A stretch of DNA of 64,000 nt from Bicyclus anynana (GCF_947172395.1 NC_069086.1:16009572-16073571); one strand, 5' to 3'. Numbered from the stretch's first letter, positions 1 to 10,324 are shown. The notes: generated by a model not told the origin, from the sequence alone. Numbers and translations are program-made.

Positions 1-194
1 GTAAATAACGAAAGTTATTAAAACAAATAATACCTATATATTGTCTACAATGTCGAGTTGTGTGTTCAGGAAGTGTAAAACTCTAAAGTGTATCTATTCA
101 CTTCATACAACATAAATAATATATAATGTAAGTTAACACAAAATTGTGCAGTTATGCAATCAGTATATTTTGTTGTACAGTAGTTTTGTTGATT

Positions 195-412
195 GTTGGC
201 TGGCTTCGGCCGTGGCTAGTTACCACCCTACCGACAAAGACGTACCGCCAAGCCATTTAGCGTTCCGGTATGATGTCGTATAGAAACCGAAAGGGGTGTG
301 GATTTTCATCCTCCTCCTAACAAGTTAGCCCGTTTCCATCTTACATTGCATGATCACTTACCATCAGGTGAGATTGTAGTCAAGGGCTAACTTGTAAATA
401 ATAAAAAAAGTA
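195..412 (+). mobile_element. SINE-1 fragment, 3' two thirds
   Basis: Matches the body of the SINE-1 family (full copy at 845) from the GGCTTCGGCCGTGGCTAG box to the A-rich tail. The tRNA-like head is missing, so this is a 5'-truncated insertion. Confidence 0.85.
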
Positions 413-844
413 AAGTAGCTAAATTTGGATCAATTTTTGAGGTGTTTTTGTAGACACGTAACATGTCTAAAGTTTAAAATATCATTGGAAAAACTATACA
501 AGCACCGCAGTACGGAGAGTCGTCTTGCCATTACCTACATTTTGATAAAGCTAAGAACTGAAAACTATGAGAAAATTATAGAGCCAAAACTATGAAACTC
601 TACAGTTGTAAGACTTGAAGAAAGCTGATGCAGTAAATAATACAGCAGAAGATCTAACGCACTCAAGTAATAAGAAGTAAATATAGTTTTAGTACAAATA
701 CAAATTACAAATTTAGTACAAATTTATCTATGGTAGGTATAGCTAGAGTGAGATAACATGAGCAAGCCTTTAAGTTATACTGTATTGACTTAAACTAAAT
801 GAAGATACTGTAAATCGAATAAGACTATAGGAATCAAATTTGAC
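413..844. other. Anonymous AT-rich stretch
   Basis: No convincing exon, RNA or repeat seen. Confidence 0.5.
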
Positions 845-1160
845 GGCCTCCGTGGCGCAGTGGTATGCGCGTTGGATTTACTTGATGGAGGTCCTGGGTT
901 CGATCCCCAGCTGGGCCGATTGAGGTCTTCTTAATTGGTCAAGGTCTGGCTTGTGGGAGACTTCGGTCGTGGGTAATTACCACCCTACCGACAAAGACGT
1001 ACCGCCAAACGATTTAGCGTTCCGGTACGATGTCTTGTAGAAACCGAAAGGGGTGTGGATTTTCATCCTCCTCCTAATAAGTTAGCCCGCTTCCATCATA
1101 GATTAAATCGTCACTTACCATCAGGTGATTTTGTAGTCAAGGGCTAACTTGTAGAGAATA
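845..1160 (+). mobile_element. SINE-1, near full-length tRNA-derived SINE
   Basis: The head carries a tRNA-like A box (TGGCGCAGTGG) and B box (GGTTCGATCC), the RNA polymerase III internal promoter. The body contains CGACAAAGACGTACCGCC and ACCGAAAGGGGTGTGGAT, and the copy ends AAGGGCTAACTTG followed by an A-rich tail. At least 16 copies or fragments lie in this window, in both orientations. It is non-autonomous and codes for nothing. Confidence 0.93.
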
Positions 1161-1388
1161 AAAGAAAAAGAACGAATATCTTGAGGGTACCAGAAGATTA
1201 TTGTGCCTCAAATCCAAAGCACCACTCTTAATAGGTATTTGAGCTGTACATGGGGAGGACAACGTAGGCACGGGTTCAAAAGATTCAAAAAGGTCGAATA
1301 GACACCCTCTTTGATATCAGATTTAATAGGGCACTGAATCGGAACAAAAATTGTCGGCATTATAAAAAGGGGAAAAACTTGTGATATG

Positions 1389-1441
1389 TACATACCGCCG
1401 AAAAGTAATAATGGATTATTATACTTTTCGGCGGTATGCAT
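1389..1441. repeat. Short inverted repeat (hairpin)
   Basis: Arms ATACCGCCGAAAAGTA and TACTTTTCGGCGGTAT flank a short AT centre. Function unknown; small foldback remnant or cruciform-forming site. Confidence 0.7.
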
Positions 1442-2379
1442 ATGTGGGGTTGTGAGAAATATTTCATAACAAAATTCCTCTGACTGAATTGGACAGAAAT
1501 GCTAATTTTAATCAATATATTTAGAAGAAGCAGGAAGTTCAATGTTCAATTGCGAAGGTTGTAGAATCGATATCTCCTGAAGAAGTAATTTTGATCCAAT
1601 ACGACGAAACAAACTACGCTGGACAGAAGTAAGTTTTTTGTGGAAAATAGCAAAAATGATCAAGTACTCTCAATGGAGAGTAGTAAAAGTAAAATGCACA
1701 GTGACGCATTAACTCAAGCCGTTTAAATATTCATGTTTTAGAATTTTCAGACAGTTCTTTCCCGTGGTTCTTTCATAAGCGGCTATAATTAATACGCCAC
1801 TGTGTTGGCACCGCCTTCAAAGTACATCAGAGGGTAGCACATATGATGTTATTATTCGTTTTCAGTTTATTTTTGTGATTTTGAAGTCAGTTGAGTTTTT
1901 TTTTAATTTTTTTTGTTTTGTTTAATTACGAGCAAGACTTGAAAATATCTATACGCCAAATAATTCTCGGGCAACCGCTAGAAATCTTATAACTTATACC
2001 ATGCGCATTGAAGTTAGTGAAGTAGTATAATGTGAATTATGTATGGGTTAGTGCGTAACATAGGATATTGAGGGTAAACAACCACATAAACAAGGTTATA
2101 CGGGATATGTGGGTAAAATAAGATATTTTCACCAAGTAGGTGAAAATCAAATTTATTTTTCATAAAACATTTTGAAGCTGTCATATGTATTTTTTTAGGT
2201 ATAATGTTTTTAAAGAAGTGTGCTAATGGTTAGCATACTAACCTTATAGTAGTTCAAGAAAAACATAGGAAAATCTCGCCTTTTCTTATGAAAGGTAAGT
2301 TTAACGGAAGGTACCCATAAAGTACATTATTTTTATAGTCTGACAAATTCATTGATGCCACTCCCATGATATGCGGGCG
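1442..2379. other. Anonymous AT-rich stretch
   Basis: No exon recognised. Around 1800-1855 there is weak likeness to 18830-18880 (CGCCTTCAAA..GATCAGA..GTAGCACA type words), suggesting an old shared repeat. Confidence 0.4.
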
Positions 2380-2384
2380 ACAGG

Positions 2385-2485
2385 GGGGAAGACCGCGTGG
2401 GTGTGAAATCGGTGTGTGCGGGAAAGTGAGGTGCATCGTGGATTTTTCATTCATCGCTACACGCCCCCCAACCCGCGCGGATCAT
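2385..2485. other. Local GC-rich islet, unidentified
   Basis: A sharply GC-rich block in AT-rich flanks (GGGCGACAGGGGGGAAGACC, CGCCCCCCAACCCGCGCGG). No tRNA, snRNA or coding match recognised; possibly a remnant of a GC-rich repeat. Confidence 0.35.
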
Positions 2486-3124
2486 CGGATTACGAACGAA
2501 GTTGCCAAGCTATAACTAATTTTATTTTATTTTATTATGAAACATTAGGCACTTATTAAAATTACAATTTAACTTGCTCTTGTGATTTATTAGCCATTTA
2601 CTAAGTTTTTAAATATTTTTATTCACAATCATTTACCTAAACCTAAAGGTAGTAAGAAAATTTGTTTCATGACATACAATTTTTCATGTGATCTCTGATC
2701 TATAGGTTGTATTATTTAAAACGCTACACAATTATTATTTTTGTTTACTACCTACTAGTCACTAACATTTAACAATTCCGTTTAGGTTAATTTATTATTA
2801 TCAAGTACATAAAACCTTTGCCTTCTGCTACTGAAAATAAAGGCCATCTGATAAGCTCGGCTATTGACTCTTGGGTCTTATCGGCACCCAAAAGGCTTCA
2901 TAGTAAAACGATCTTGAGACTGCCTGCGAGACATAAAGCTTTGCTGAGTTGCGATGAATCTTTAAAAGCTTTATGACAGCGTTTCTGAGTAAGTTATTTA
3001 TAGAAAATTTGTTTACTCTTCGTAAAATACTTAACTTCCTCTCAAATTCAGTACAAAATGGATTTTCAACAGTACGAATTTTTATGGAGTGCGGAGAATA
3101 AGGTAATTGATGTGAAATATTATT
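2486..3124. other. Anonymous stretch
   Basis: AT-rich with a slightly GC-richer part at 2820-2960. Nothing recognised on either strand. Confidence 0.4.
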
Positions 3125-3287
3125 ATTGTGCCCATATGACCTTTGCCTTCGACTCGGAGGGCATAGGTTCGAATCCGGTCGGGGCGTGCACCTCGAACTT
3201 TTCAGTTACGTGCGTTTACAGAAATTAAATACCACGAGGAGATTCGTGCTCAGCAGAATATGGGCTGATAATGATGATGATGATGAA
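3125..3287 (+). mobile_element. SINE-2, internally deleted copy
   Basis: tRNA-like head with the B box GGTTCGAATCC, then the ACTTTTCAGTTACGTGCGTTT segment, a deletion of the middle, and the family 3' end GGGCTGATAATGATGATGA. Confidence 0.85.
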
Positions 3288-3945
3288 TATTTATTGTAAA
3301 TATCATCGAGTAACGTAATTATACTTTTTTTTTAGATTTTATAAGGTATTTTTCGTTTAATTTTAATTCCCCGTTTGTTTTTTGCGTTTGCTTTATTACA
3401 TTGACGGTGATTTTCTACGGATTGAATAATATTTTTTGAATTTTTTTCTACGAGTTCTGTCACAAAAATCTCTAAATCTCTACTAAAAATTAAATTCTAT
3501 CCAAAACATTAGGGTTCTACACACAAACATCTAATAATATTTTACACATATTCATACAACTATGAAAATATGGCACGCTTAGCGCAGTAAACCATGCTCG
3601 TAAAGCCGCCGTAAATCACAGGTGGTGTTGCGACGGTGTAATTTTATCGCTAGTTTTACATCTTTTACATGATCCTAAAGGCTCATGAATATTTATATTG
3701 TATTCATATTTTGGTACCTACTGTTAATCTATGTATGTTGTTTAGTGCTTTTATATTGTTATCTATATGTTTACGTGTTATTTTATTAATACAATCTCTG
3801 GGGTAACTTCCCTCGGTGTTTTATTTTTTGTAAACAGGTATTTCGTATTTTGTTTAAGGTATTTTGTGTAGGTACTTATTTAAATCTTGTGTCTGAAGTT
3901 AGTCATGTCCCAAATGTAAATCAGAGAATTTATAAATTTTGTGTG
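3288..3945. other. Anonymous AT-rich stretch
   Basis: No recognisable feature on either strand. Confidence 0.4.
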
Positions 3946-4096
3946 TAAATCAGAGAATTTGCTTAATTCTCTGCGTGTCTGAAGTCTGCCAATCCGCATT
4001 GGGCCAGCGTGGTGGACTATCAGCCCAACCCCTCTTATTCTGAGAGGAGACTTGAGCTCAGCAGCGAGCCGAATATGGGTTGATAATGATGATGAC
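3946..4096 (+). mobile_element. SINE-2, 3' half
   Basis: Carries CAGAGAATTTGCTTAATTCT, GAAGTCTGCCAATCCGCATT and GGGTTGATAATGATGATGA of the SINE-2 family; the head is absent. Confidence 0.88.
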
Positions 4097-4244
4097 ACAA
4101 GTTTTTATCATTAGCATCAATAGATTGAGATCTTCTTTTGGGCATGATGGTGCCTGTGCCAAAAGATTTCACACTTACATAGCCAACATAACATCTGTAT
4201 GTATTTGTATGTATGTGATAATAATTATGATACGTTACTAAAAA

Positions 4245-4616
4245 CCTGCATTTTGTTTGCATCTCCTTCTGATAGTGCTATCTCCTATCGGGTCAGCAAT
4301 CATTAAGGCTAATTTCACTTTGTTCACTGCTGCCCGAAAGAGTGATCTGGTACTCATATTAAACCATTGGCGTAAGTTCTTGAGCCAAGGTGTACGTCTA
4401 CGACCAGGCCTTCGTTTCCCCTTTATCTTTCCCTGGATACGGTGATAAGATAAGCTGGAGCAGGTGATATTTGGAGTTTCGCATTATATGACTCAGGTAT
4501 TCGAGCTTCCTCCTTTGGTCTTGTTGCAGAACTTCTGTTGGCTTTCCCATTTTTTGTTTGCATGCGAACGTATATTCACCGAAATTCACTAGTCTAAAAA
4601 AGTATAGTTCAAGCAA
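4245..4616 (-). mobile_element. Non-LTR retrotransposon 3' end (reverse transcriptase C-terminus remnant)
   Basis: Minus-strand translation gives QRRKLEYLSHIMRNSKYHLL, then after a frameshift near 4440 KRRPGRRRTPWLKNLRQWF and FRAAVNKVKLALMIA. This is the well-known C-terminal segment downstream of the reverse transcriptase in insect LINE open frames (RRLEYLGHIMRN..GRRR..WLKNLR). The copy is frameshifted and 5'-truncated, so dead. Confidence 0.85.
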
Positions 4617-5550
4617 GATGTTTACCTCACGATTATATAAAGCTACAAGGTACTCAATTATTTTAAATTTAAAAGCAGCACTAAACTAGTACACAGATGC
4701 AAAACTTCATTGACTTTCATAGCAAAGTTGATATGAAGCATACATAAGAGATTTGTTTTCAAAACAGTTTATTTTTAAATTCAAAATGATTTTAACATGA
4801 TTTCACAACTGAAATTTAAATTCGTGTGTGTTTATCTCAGAACTGCCTGCCAAGTACCTAGCATTTATTTTGTATTTTAGCTGCTGAGTATAAACTATTT
4901 TCCAAAGTGCTTTTCGTATTTCGTATGGTTTGCAGCTGTTTTAACGCGTAAAAACCCGAGACAAAAATCCTATGCAAATCTTTGATCACCAAAAAGACTC
5001 GTATAACTGCATTTTGGCATTTACCTCTTATAATAAAAGGACGCACAATCATGTAGAAAATTTCACTTAAAAACTGGCCAATTTTGCTTTGACAGTTTTA
5101 GAATTATTGGTACAGAAAATTATACCTAAAGGCCTTTAAATATAGTTCAATATTGAATAAAATCCCAAAAACAGAGCAAATTTAACCTTAAGAATTGAGT
5201 TTAAGGTTAAATTTGCAAATGCGACTACTTGAATTGAGTGCCAAGAAGTTGTGTTTGGCACTCATTGAGTGGGGACGTTTTTTGGTCGCTGATTGTGCAT
5301 TCACTTTTTAATAGGAGACCGATGGATTATTTATTTTTTGTAGGTTCTGCAACATAATTAGTGGATTTTGGCGAGTTCAAAAGTTCTGTCAGAGTAGAAT
5401 CCAAAGGCTAGACTCCAGATGCAGTAATTAATCGGTGATCCAATCTTTGCTGTAGCGTGGCGAAGATGATTGTGTTGCTAAAGGATCGTTGACTACTATT
5501 ACGTTATATATTTATTGCATTCGGATTTGGGCGTCTATCGATTATTGTGA
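4617..5550. other. Anonymous AT-rich stretch with one hairpin
   Basis: Nothing coding recognised; in particular no arrestin C-domain exon on the minus strand. A perfect 16-bp inverted repeat lies at 5176-5191/5201-5216. Confidence 0.45.
5176..5216. repeat. Perfect 16-bp inverted repeat
   Basis: Arms GCAAATTTAACCTTAA and TTAAGGTTAAATTTGC with a 9-nt loop. Confidence 0.8.
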
Positions 5551-5802
5551 GGCTGAAGGCAAACGATGCATTGCGGCGCCGCATCGCAAACATTTCACCG
5601 TATCAGCGGGCACACGAGCGGTGCGGCGCCGCAACGTTGTTATGTCGCAGCGACGCCGTAGCAGCGTTGGACAGTCTGTTAAGAAAGTAATTGTGACGCA
5701 TAAACAACTGAGCGGTGCCGCTCCGACGCCGCAACGCATTCACCCCTCCCCGCCTCGTTCGGTGGTTGCAAGTCCGGTGCAACGCATAGTGTGCCCCCGC
5801 TC
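5551..5802. mobile_element. Harbinger-like MITE, short copy
   Basis: GC-rich ends with the GATGC.TTGC.GCGCCGCA motif match the two larger family copies at 23820 and 50427. The right end GTGTGCCCCCGCTC pairs imperfectly with the left end. A 3-bp TGA sits on each side (5548-5550 and 5803-5805). The family's other copies have TAA or TTA, the target pattern of PIF/Harbinger transposons. No transposase frame. Confidence 0.6.
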
Positions 5803-6324
5803 TGAGGTGTAGACGGCGAGGGAGTATATGCTAGCTACGCCTATGTTGTGTTGCGACGAGACACTTGCTTGTCAGCAGTACCTTTTCCTTGTGCGAGCTT
5901 CTATAACTGCGCCCTATCTTAGTAGACCCTTTGCCTATCATACCACCCACTGTGTCTCACTCACTAAAACTCAAACGCAGGTTCACTTTTGCAAATGCGT
6001 TGCCCATTCTGATGCTTAATTCTGTATATTCTTGCGTCCCCGAGAGTATACGTCCTGTGCCTGGGCACCGGTGGAACGCTCTATTTACGCCACTGCTTGT
6101 CAGCTGTAGGAGAGTACGTGTAGGACTCGGACAAGGCTCAGACTAAATATATAAGGACTAGTATCGCACCCAAATTCATGAACAAAATTTTCTGCCATTT
6201 TCTAAGGAAAACGAGCTTAGATTTCACACATATCTTATACTAAACTAGCAGTTTTTGTTCGTTTTTTACACCATTTAACTACACAAAAAGGTATTTTTAC
6301 GGAGGTTTTTAACCGACGGACACG
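5803..6324. other. Repeat-like block
   Basis: 6163-6300 resembles the inside of the Harbinger-like element at 50427 (CAAATTCATGAACAAAATTT against CAAATTCACGAACAAAATTG, and following words). 5848-5882 and 6086-6110 share CTTGTCAGC-type words with each other. Otherwise unidentified. Confidence 0.4.
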
Positions 6325-6440
6325 ATTGTAAACTATGAAACATCGATTCTTTAGACAGTGTTTATAATCGCATAAGATCGTTGATCATATACTTTGACAG
6401 AAAAATAATGTCTCGCGAGGCAGGTCTTTATCTAATTAGT
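6325..6440 (-). repeat. Dispersed repeat X, copy 1
   Basis: The reverse complement reads GACCTGCCTCGCGAGAC, then CTGTCAAAGTATATGATCAA, then ATGCGATTATAAACA, shared with 25720-25828 and, more weakly, 33190-33310. Class unknown. Confidence 0.7.
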
Positions 6441-6463
6441 CTGAGGGACAAGGACATACTCAC

Positions 6464-6620
6464 CGGAGTACGTTCTGATGTGCCAGAGTGCTGAGCGTGC
6501 GGGGCGGTGAGTGCGGGGGGAGCGCGGGCGGCAGGGACGCCGCCCTACCCGGACCCTGCAACACCCTGATGCCCATGCGCACAGTGTTGCGACGGGACAC
6601 TTTCTCGTCGGCTCGGTCTG
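6464..6620 (-). CDS. Arrestin exon 5 (phosphate sensor and proline-rich linker)
   Basis: Acceptor TTTTCTTAACAG precedes 6620 and donor CTCCG|GTGAGT follows 6464. It encodes ADRADEKVSRRNTVRMGIRV, with Arg170 at the position of the arrestin phosphate sensor, then a Pro/Ala/Ser-rich run ending LSTLAHQNVLR where arrestins normally enter the inter-domain hinge. The exon is about 70% GC. It ends in phase 2 (CG|), so another coding exon must follow. The first bases CAG after the acceptor make a tandem CAGCAG site, so a form lacking one residue is possible. Confidence 0.9.
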
Positions 6621-6640
6621 CTGTTAAGAAAACACATTTT

Positions 6641-6960
6641 TAGATTACTCTTATTATTTACCCACGTATTACATCTATTTTTACTGTAACTCTCTGGTTA
6701 CTGGTCCCGCCGCATATCATGCCGCGCGTCCTACGTATCATCATCATATCAGCCGATGGATGTCCACTGCAGGACATAGGCCTTTTATAGGGACTTCATT
6801 AGATTACTCTTATTATTTACCCACGTATCATACCTATTTTACTGTAAAAACTCTGTGGTTACTTGTCCCGCCGCATATCATGTTCTTCTTACCCATGATC
6901 ATCGTATCAGCCCATGGACGTCCACTGCAGGACATTTTCCCTTTTATAGGGACTTCCAAA
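6641..6960. repeat. Tandem duplication, unit about 161 bp
   Basis: Two copies start with AGATTACTCTTATTATTTAC at 6641 and 6802. Each holds intron sequence, TCCCGCCGCATATCATG, and the end of an RTE fragment (CCACTGCAGGACA). The duplication abuts the acceptor of arrestin exon 5. Confidence 0.85.
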
Positions 6961-7240
6961 CATCACGATCCTGAGCCACCTGCATTCATCAAATCCCTGC
7001 GCTCGCTTGATGTAGTCAGTCCACCTGATGGGGGATCGACCAACACTACGCTCTCTAGTGCGGGGTCGCCATTTCAGTACCTTGGGACCCCAACGTCCAT
7101 CGGCTCTTCGAACTATGTGCTCCGCCCATTGCCTGTTCAGCTTTGCGACTTTGGCTCTTCTGCGGATCTCCTCATTTCTGATTCAATTACGCAGAGATAC
7201 TCCGAGCATAGCTTGTCCTACCCACTGCTACCTATTTTAT
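6750..7240 (-). mobile_element. RTE-type LINE 3' end fragment
   Basis: The minus strand carries GATGGACGTTGGGGTCC and related words of the RTE pol C-terminus, as in the clean copy at 49386. Its start is doubled by the 161-bp tandem duplication. Frames are broken. Confidence 0.85.
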
Positions 7241-7584
7241 CAGCACACGCGTGTCAAAGATCTAGTAGAACATGATCATCACTTCCGAGAATAGAGCAGT
7301 GTGTGTGCAGGATAGGGCAACATAGTGGCAATATCTTGGCAGCTTTTTTTCTGATTGTGTAAGTGCCGTAGTGGAAGGGGTAATGGGACCTCAGCGGCGT
7401 TACCGAGGTTGTGGGCGAGGGGAAAAGCAACGACCGATTAAAAAACCAACGTCAGATATCGGGGACCTCGTCTTCGCCGAAGACGCTGTGTAGTTTGTGT
7501 TTGTGTTGCCTGGGAAGCATTGTCGTAAAGGAGCTAGGAGCATTGCGTGCCTGCAGCATTAGATTAGATTATACCTACACTTAC
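7241..7584. other. Arrestin intron, anonymous part
   Basis: No repeat or exon recognised. The sequence is somewhat GC-rich near 7370-7560. Confidence 0.4.
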
Positions 7585-7732
7585 CAATATATGCTCGTAC
7601 GTCATAAGAAGTGCCAATGGGTGCTCCGTGGTACTGCTTCGCCGGCACCAACTGCACGCTAGGGGGCGCTATGGGGGTGAGCTCCAGATGGAAGGGGAAT
7701 GCGTTGGAGCCAAGCCTCTTAATTAGAGCATC
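7585..7732 (-). CDS. Arrestin exon 4 (N-domain core)
   Basis: Acceptor AATCTTGTTACAG precedes 7732 and donor ATTG|GTAAGT follows 7585. Its 49 codons run DALIKRLGSNAFPFHLEL, then a APPSVQLVP strand, then GTSYDVRAYI, ending on one base of a split Ala codon. This is the central arrestin N-domain segment, where other members read 'KLG..A.PF.FE.P...P.SV.LQP'. The exon is GC-richer than the flanking intron, as expected of coding sequence. Confidence 0.95.
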
Positions 7733-8089
7733 CTGTAACAAGATTTGTGTAAACCAAACCATTTAACTAACAATGTGAATGGAATGGTACCTTCGTGGTT
7801 TGTGGATCCTACATAAAGAAATCAATTTTTGTCCTAACATTGGTTTTTATTATTCTTTTTTGTGTACGGGGTTGGAAATAACTCCCTAAACTCCTGGACC
7901 AGCACAGAACCTCTTGGAATTAGTCCGTGTGCTTTTGTTATTTAATATGCCTATTATGGAAAGAGTACTTGAAAAACAAGCGATGTGTTAAAAAAGAAGT
8001 GAAAACACAATTTATTTGTTGCTGGATTTCATTAAGAATACACAATAATATTTCACAAACGGATGCCTCAATCAAAAAAAAAATATTAC

Positions 8090-8370
8090 GGCCTCCGTGG
8101 CGCAGTGGTAAGTGCAGTGGATTTACAAGACGGAGGTCCTGGGTTCGATCCCCGGCTGGGTCGATTGAGGTTTTTTTAATTGGTGGGAGGTTTCAGCCGT
8201 GGCTAGTTATCACCCTACCGACAAAGACGTACCGCCAAGCGATTTAGCGTTCCGGTACGATGTCGTGTAGAAACCGAAAGGGGTGTGGATTTTCATACTC
8301 CTCCTAACAAGTTAGCCTGGTTCCATCTTAGATTGCATCATCACTTACCATCAGGTGAGATTGTAGTCAA
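8090..8370 (+). mobile_element. SINE-1, near full length
   Basis: Complete head GGCCTCCGTGGCGCAGTGG with the B box GGTTCGATCC, and the body to GAGATTGTAGTCAA. The middle lacks the GTCCAGGTCTGGC box. Lies in the arrestin intron between exons 4 and 3, on the opposite strand to the gene. Confidence 0.92.
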
Positions 8371-8714
8371 AAGTTTTTTAACCCTAAAATAGTGTCTTTT
8401 CTAAATCGCAGACAGATTGAATTGGTGAAGGTTTGTGTGTAGTATGTTAAGTGGTTGCCGTTGACAACGGAGCGCCAGAAACATAGATATTTAAGGAAGG
8501 AAAAGGAAAAAACATTACCACATTTTCATATTGCACATGGAGCAATGAATTAGAGCCGTCAGCTCGCGAGGGTCATACATCATTTTTCTATAACCACTAG
8601 CTCGCACTTCACGAGCGCTTCGCGAACACGAGCGCGAAGTTGCTTTCGATATGATGGATGTTTCGTCGATATACAAACAAACAACGTTATTAAATAAATA
8701 ATATATTGTGCTAT

Positions 8715-9022
8715 AGGGGAATAGCCGCAGTGGATATGACCTCTGCCTCCGATTCCGGTAGGTGTGGGTTCGAATCCGGTCTGGGGCATGCACCTCCAAC
8801 TTTTCAGTTGTGTGCATTTTAAGAAATTAAATATCACGTGTCTCAAAACGGTGAAGGAAAACATCGTGAGGAAACCTGCACACCAGAGAATTTTCTTAAT
8901 TCTCTGCGTGTGTGAAGTCTGCCAATCCGCATTGGGTCAGCGTGGTGGACCTGGCCTAACCCCTCTCATTCGAAAGGAGACTCGAGCTCAGCACTGAGCC
9001 GAATATGGGTTGATGGTGATAG
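8715..9022 (+). mobile_element. SINE-2, near full length
   Basis: Head GTGGATATGACCTCTGCCTC and B box GGTTCGAATCC, then the CACCTCCAACTTTTCAGTTG and GTGTGAAGTCTGCCAATCC blocks. It ends GGGTTGATGGTGAT, a decayed form of the family's TGATGA tail. Confidence 0.92.
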
Positions 9023-9099
9023 GGGAAAGGTTTCATTATCTATCACTAATATATTATAGCCAAAATGTTATGTGTGCAATAGTTCTTCACGTTACAAAT

Positions 9100-9350
9100 C
9101 ACCATCATCACTATCAGATGGACGTCCACTGCGGACTCTTTTTAAGGGTTTCCAAACAACAGCGGTTTTAAAGAGCCTTTATCTACCACGATATTGTCTA
9201 TCCACCAAGTAAAGACCCCAACGCTCATCGGCTCATTGCCATATCGGCTTTGCGTTGAGCAATGTCACCTATTTCTATCTCTCTCTGTTTAACATGGTAC
9301 TATAGAAAGAGGAAGATAGAGTTAAAGTCGATGCTCGCATTTGCTAGTTA
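9100..9350. mobile_element. Decayed RTE fragment and inverted-repeat MITE remnant
   Basis: 9115-9240 carries GATGGACGTCCACTGC and CCCCAACGCTCATCGGCTC of a minus-strand RTE tail. 9255-9325 contains TCTCTCTGTTTAACATGGTA and a mirrored AGAGGAAGATAGAG, as in the MITE family of 26884 and 41489. Confidence 0.6.
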
Positions 9351-9431
9351 AACAAAAGTTACAAAATAGCTCTCCAGGTCAACCCTCAATCGTCTGTTCG
9401 CCGATGGTATGGATCAATCTTTCGCATGAAT

Positions 9432-9520
9432 ATATATATATATATACTCAGAGGCACAATTATACGCCCACTTTAATATGTCGCGATTATATTAAAGTGG
9501 GCGGATTATGCCTGAAGTCC
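9432..9520. repeat. (TA)n tract and imperfect hairpin
   Basis: A short TA run, then arms CGCCCACTTTAATA and TATTAAAGTGGGCG around TGTCGCGAT. The pairing continues imperfectly outward (GAGGCACAATTATA against GGATTATGCCTGA). Confidence 0.7.
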
Positions 9521-9664
9521 AAATTTATTTAAAATTGGCTTAGCTCAATATTGGTTACTGATTCGATCACTCAAAGATACTCCGTACTGCAACTACTCAA
9601 CCGATTTGGCTGATTGAAGTGGAGTTAGATTTAGTCTCTGAATTACCACATAGGAGTTTTATAC

Positions 9665-9785
9665 CTGTAGCGGTGTGTTGGGTTCTCTCTCCAGATTGCA
9701 ATGCACCGGCCATATTTGCGCCAGGCTCATGATGGCTTCGTTGCAGAACTTCAAACCCATAACTTCTTCATCTTCTCGACCGTAC
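9665..9785 (-). CDS. Arrestin exon 3 (finger-loop exon)
   Basis: Acceptor TTTATTGTTTTGTCCAG precedes 9785 and donor CAG|GTATAA follows 9665. The 121-nt exon supplies G to the split Arg, then 40 codons starting YGREDEEVMGLKF. This is the arrestin finger loop, which inserts into the cytoplasmic cavity of an active receptor. It ends NTPLQ on a complete codon that joins DALIKRLG of exon 4. The plus strand also reads open here, but without family resemblance. Confidence 0.95.
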
Positions 9786-10324
9786 CTGGACAAAACAATA
9801 AATTTAAGAATGAGCTTTTTTATGCTGTTATTTTGATTAGTGCCACAGACTTATATTTAATAGACACCGTTTATTTCGACCGACCTCCTCAACCTTATAG
9901 ACAGAGGCTAAAGTTTTGGTCAGGTCAAACCCGCGCCACTCCGGAAACAAAAGTGCAAATCGCTAGGATCCAAGCCACCATTATCACCAGTCTGTAAATC
10001 ATAGCCAAAGTATATACTTAATTTTGGGAACTAATTTTAACCCTAGAACAGCCATGCCCCAATACATGTACTCGTAGGTGGGTTATAATTTTGAATCTTT
10101 AACCATTAGTACAGGAAATCTAGGAAATATGACTAAAAGAACCCCCTATCCCTGGAGTGGCTCAGAAACTCAAAAGCTTTTGGATTGCATTTTTCTACAT
10201 TTCCTGTACTACATCTTTATTTGATTTCACAGGTAATGGTCTAAAGTGTCCCCCGAAACTAATGTGAAACCCACAACTAAACTTTTTACTTAACCCGACA
10301 AAGAACTTGACCCCTGATTTTCAA
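9786..10324. other. Arrestin intron 2, anonymous part
   Basis: No repeat or exon recognised. Confidence 0.4.

Noticed and set aside
845..915. Possible tRNA gene (A and B boxes)
   Set aside because: It is the head of a multi-copy SINE; no acceptor-stem closure, and the body continues as SINE-1. The same applies to the other SINE heads.
6760..7275. 171-codon plus-strand open frame
   Set aside because: Antisense of duplicated and decayed RTE sequence.
7927..8247. 106-codon plus-strand open frame
   Set aside because: The second half is SINE-1 sequence; no coding family.
9701..9997. 98-codon plus-strand open frame
   Set aside because: It is the complement of arrestin exon 3 plus intron; the family match is on the minus strand.
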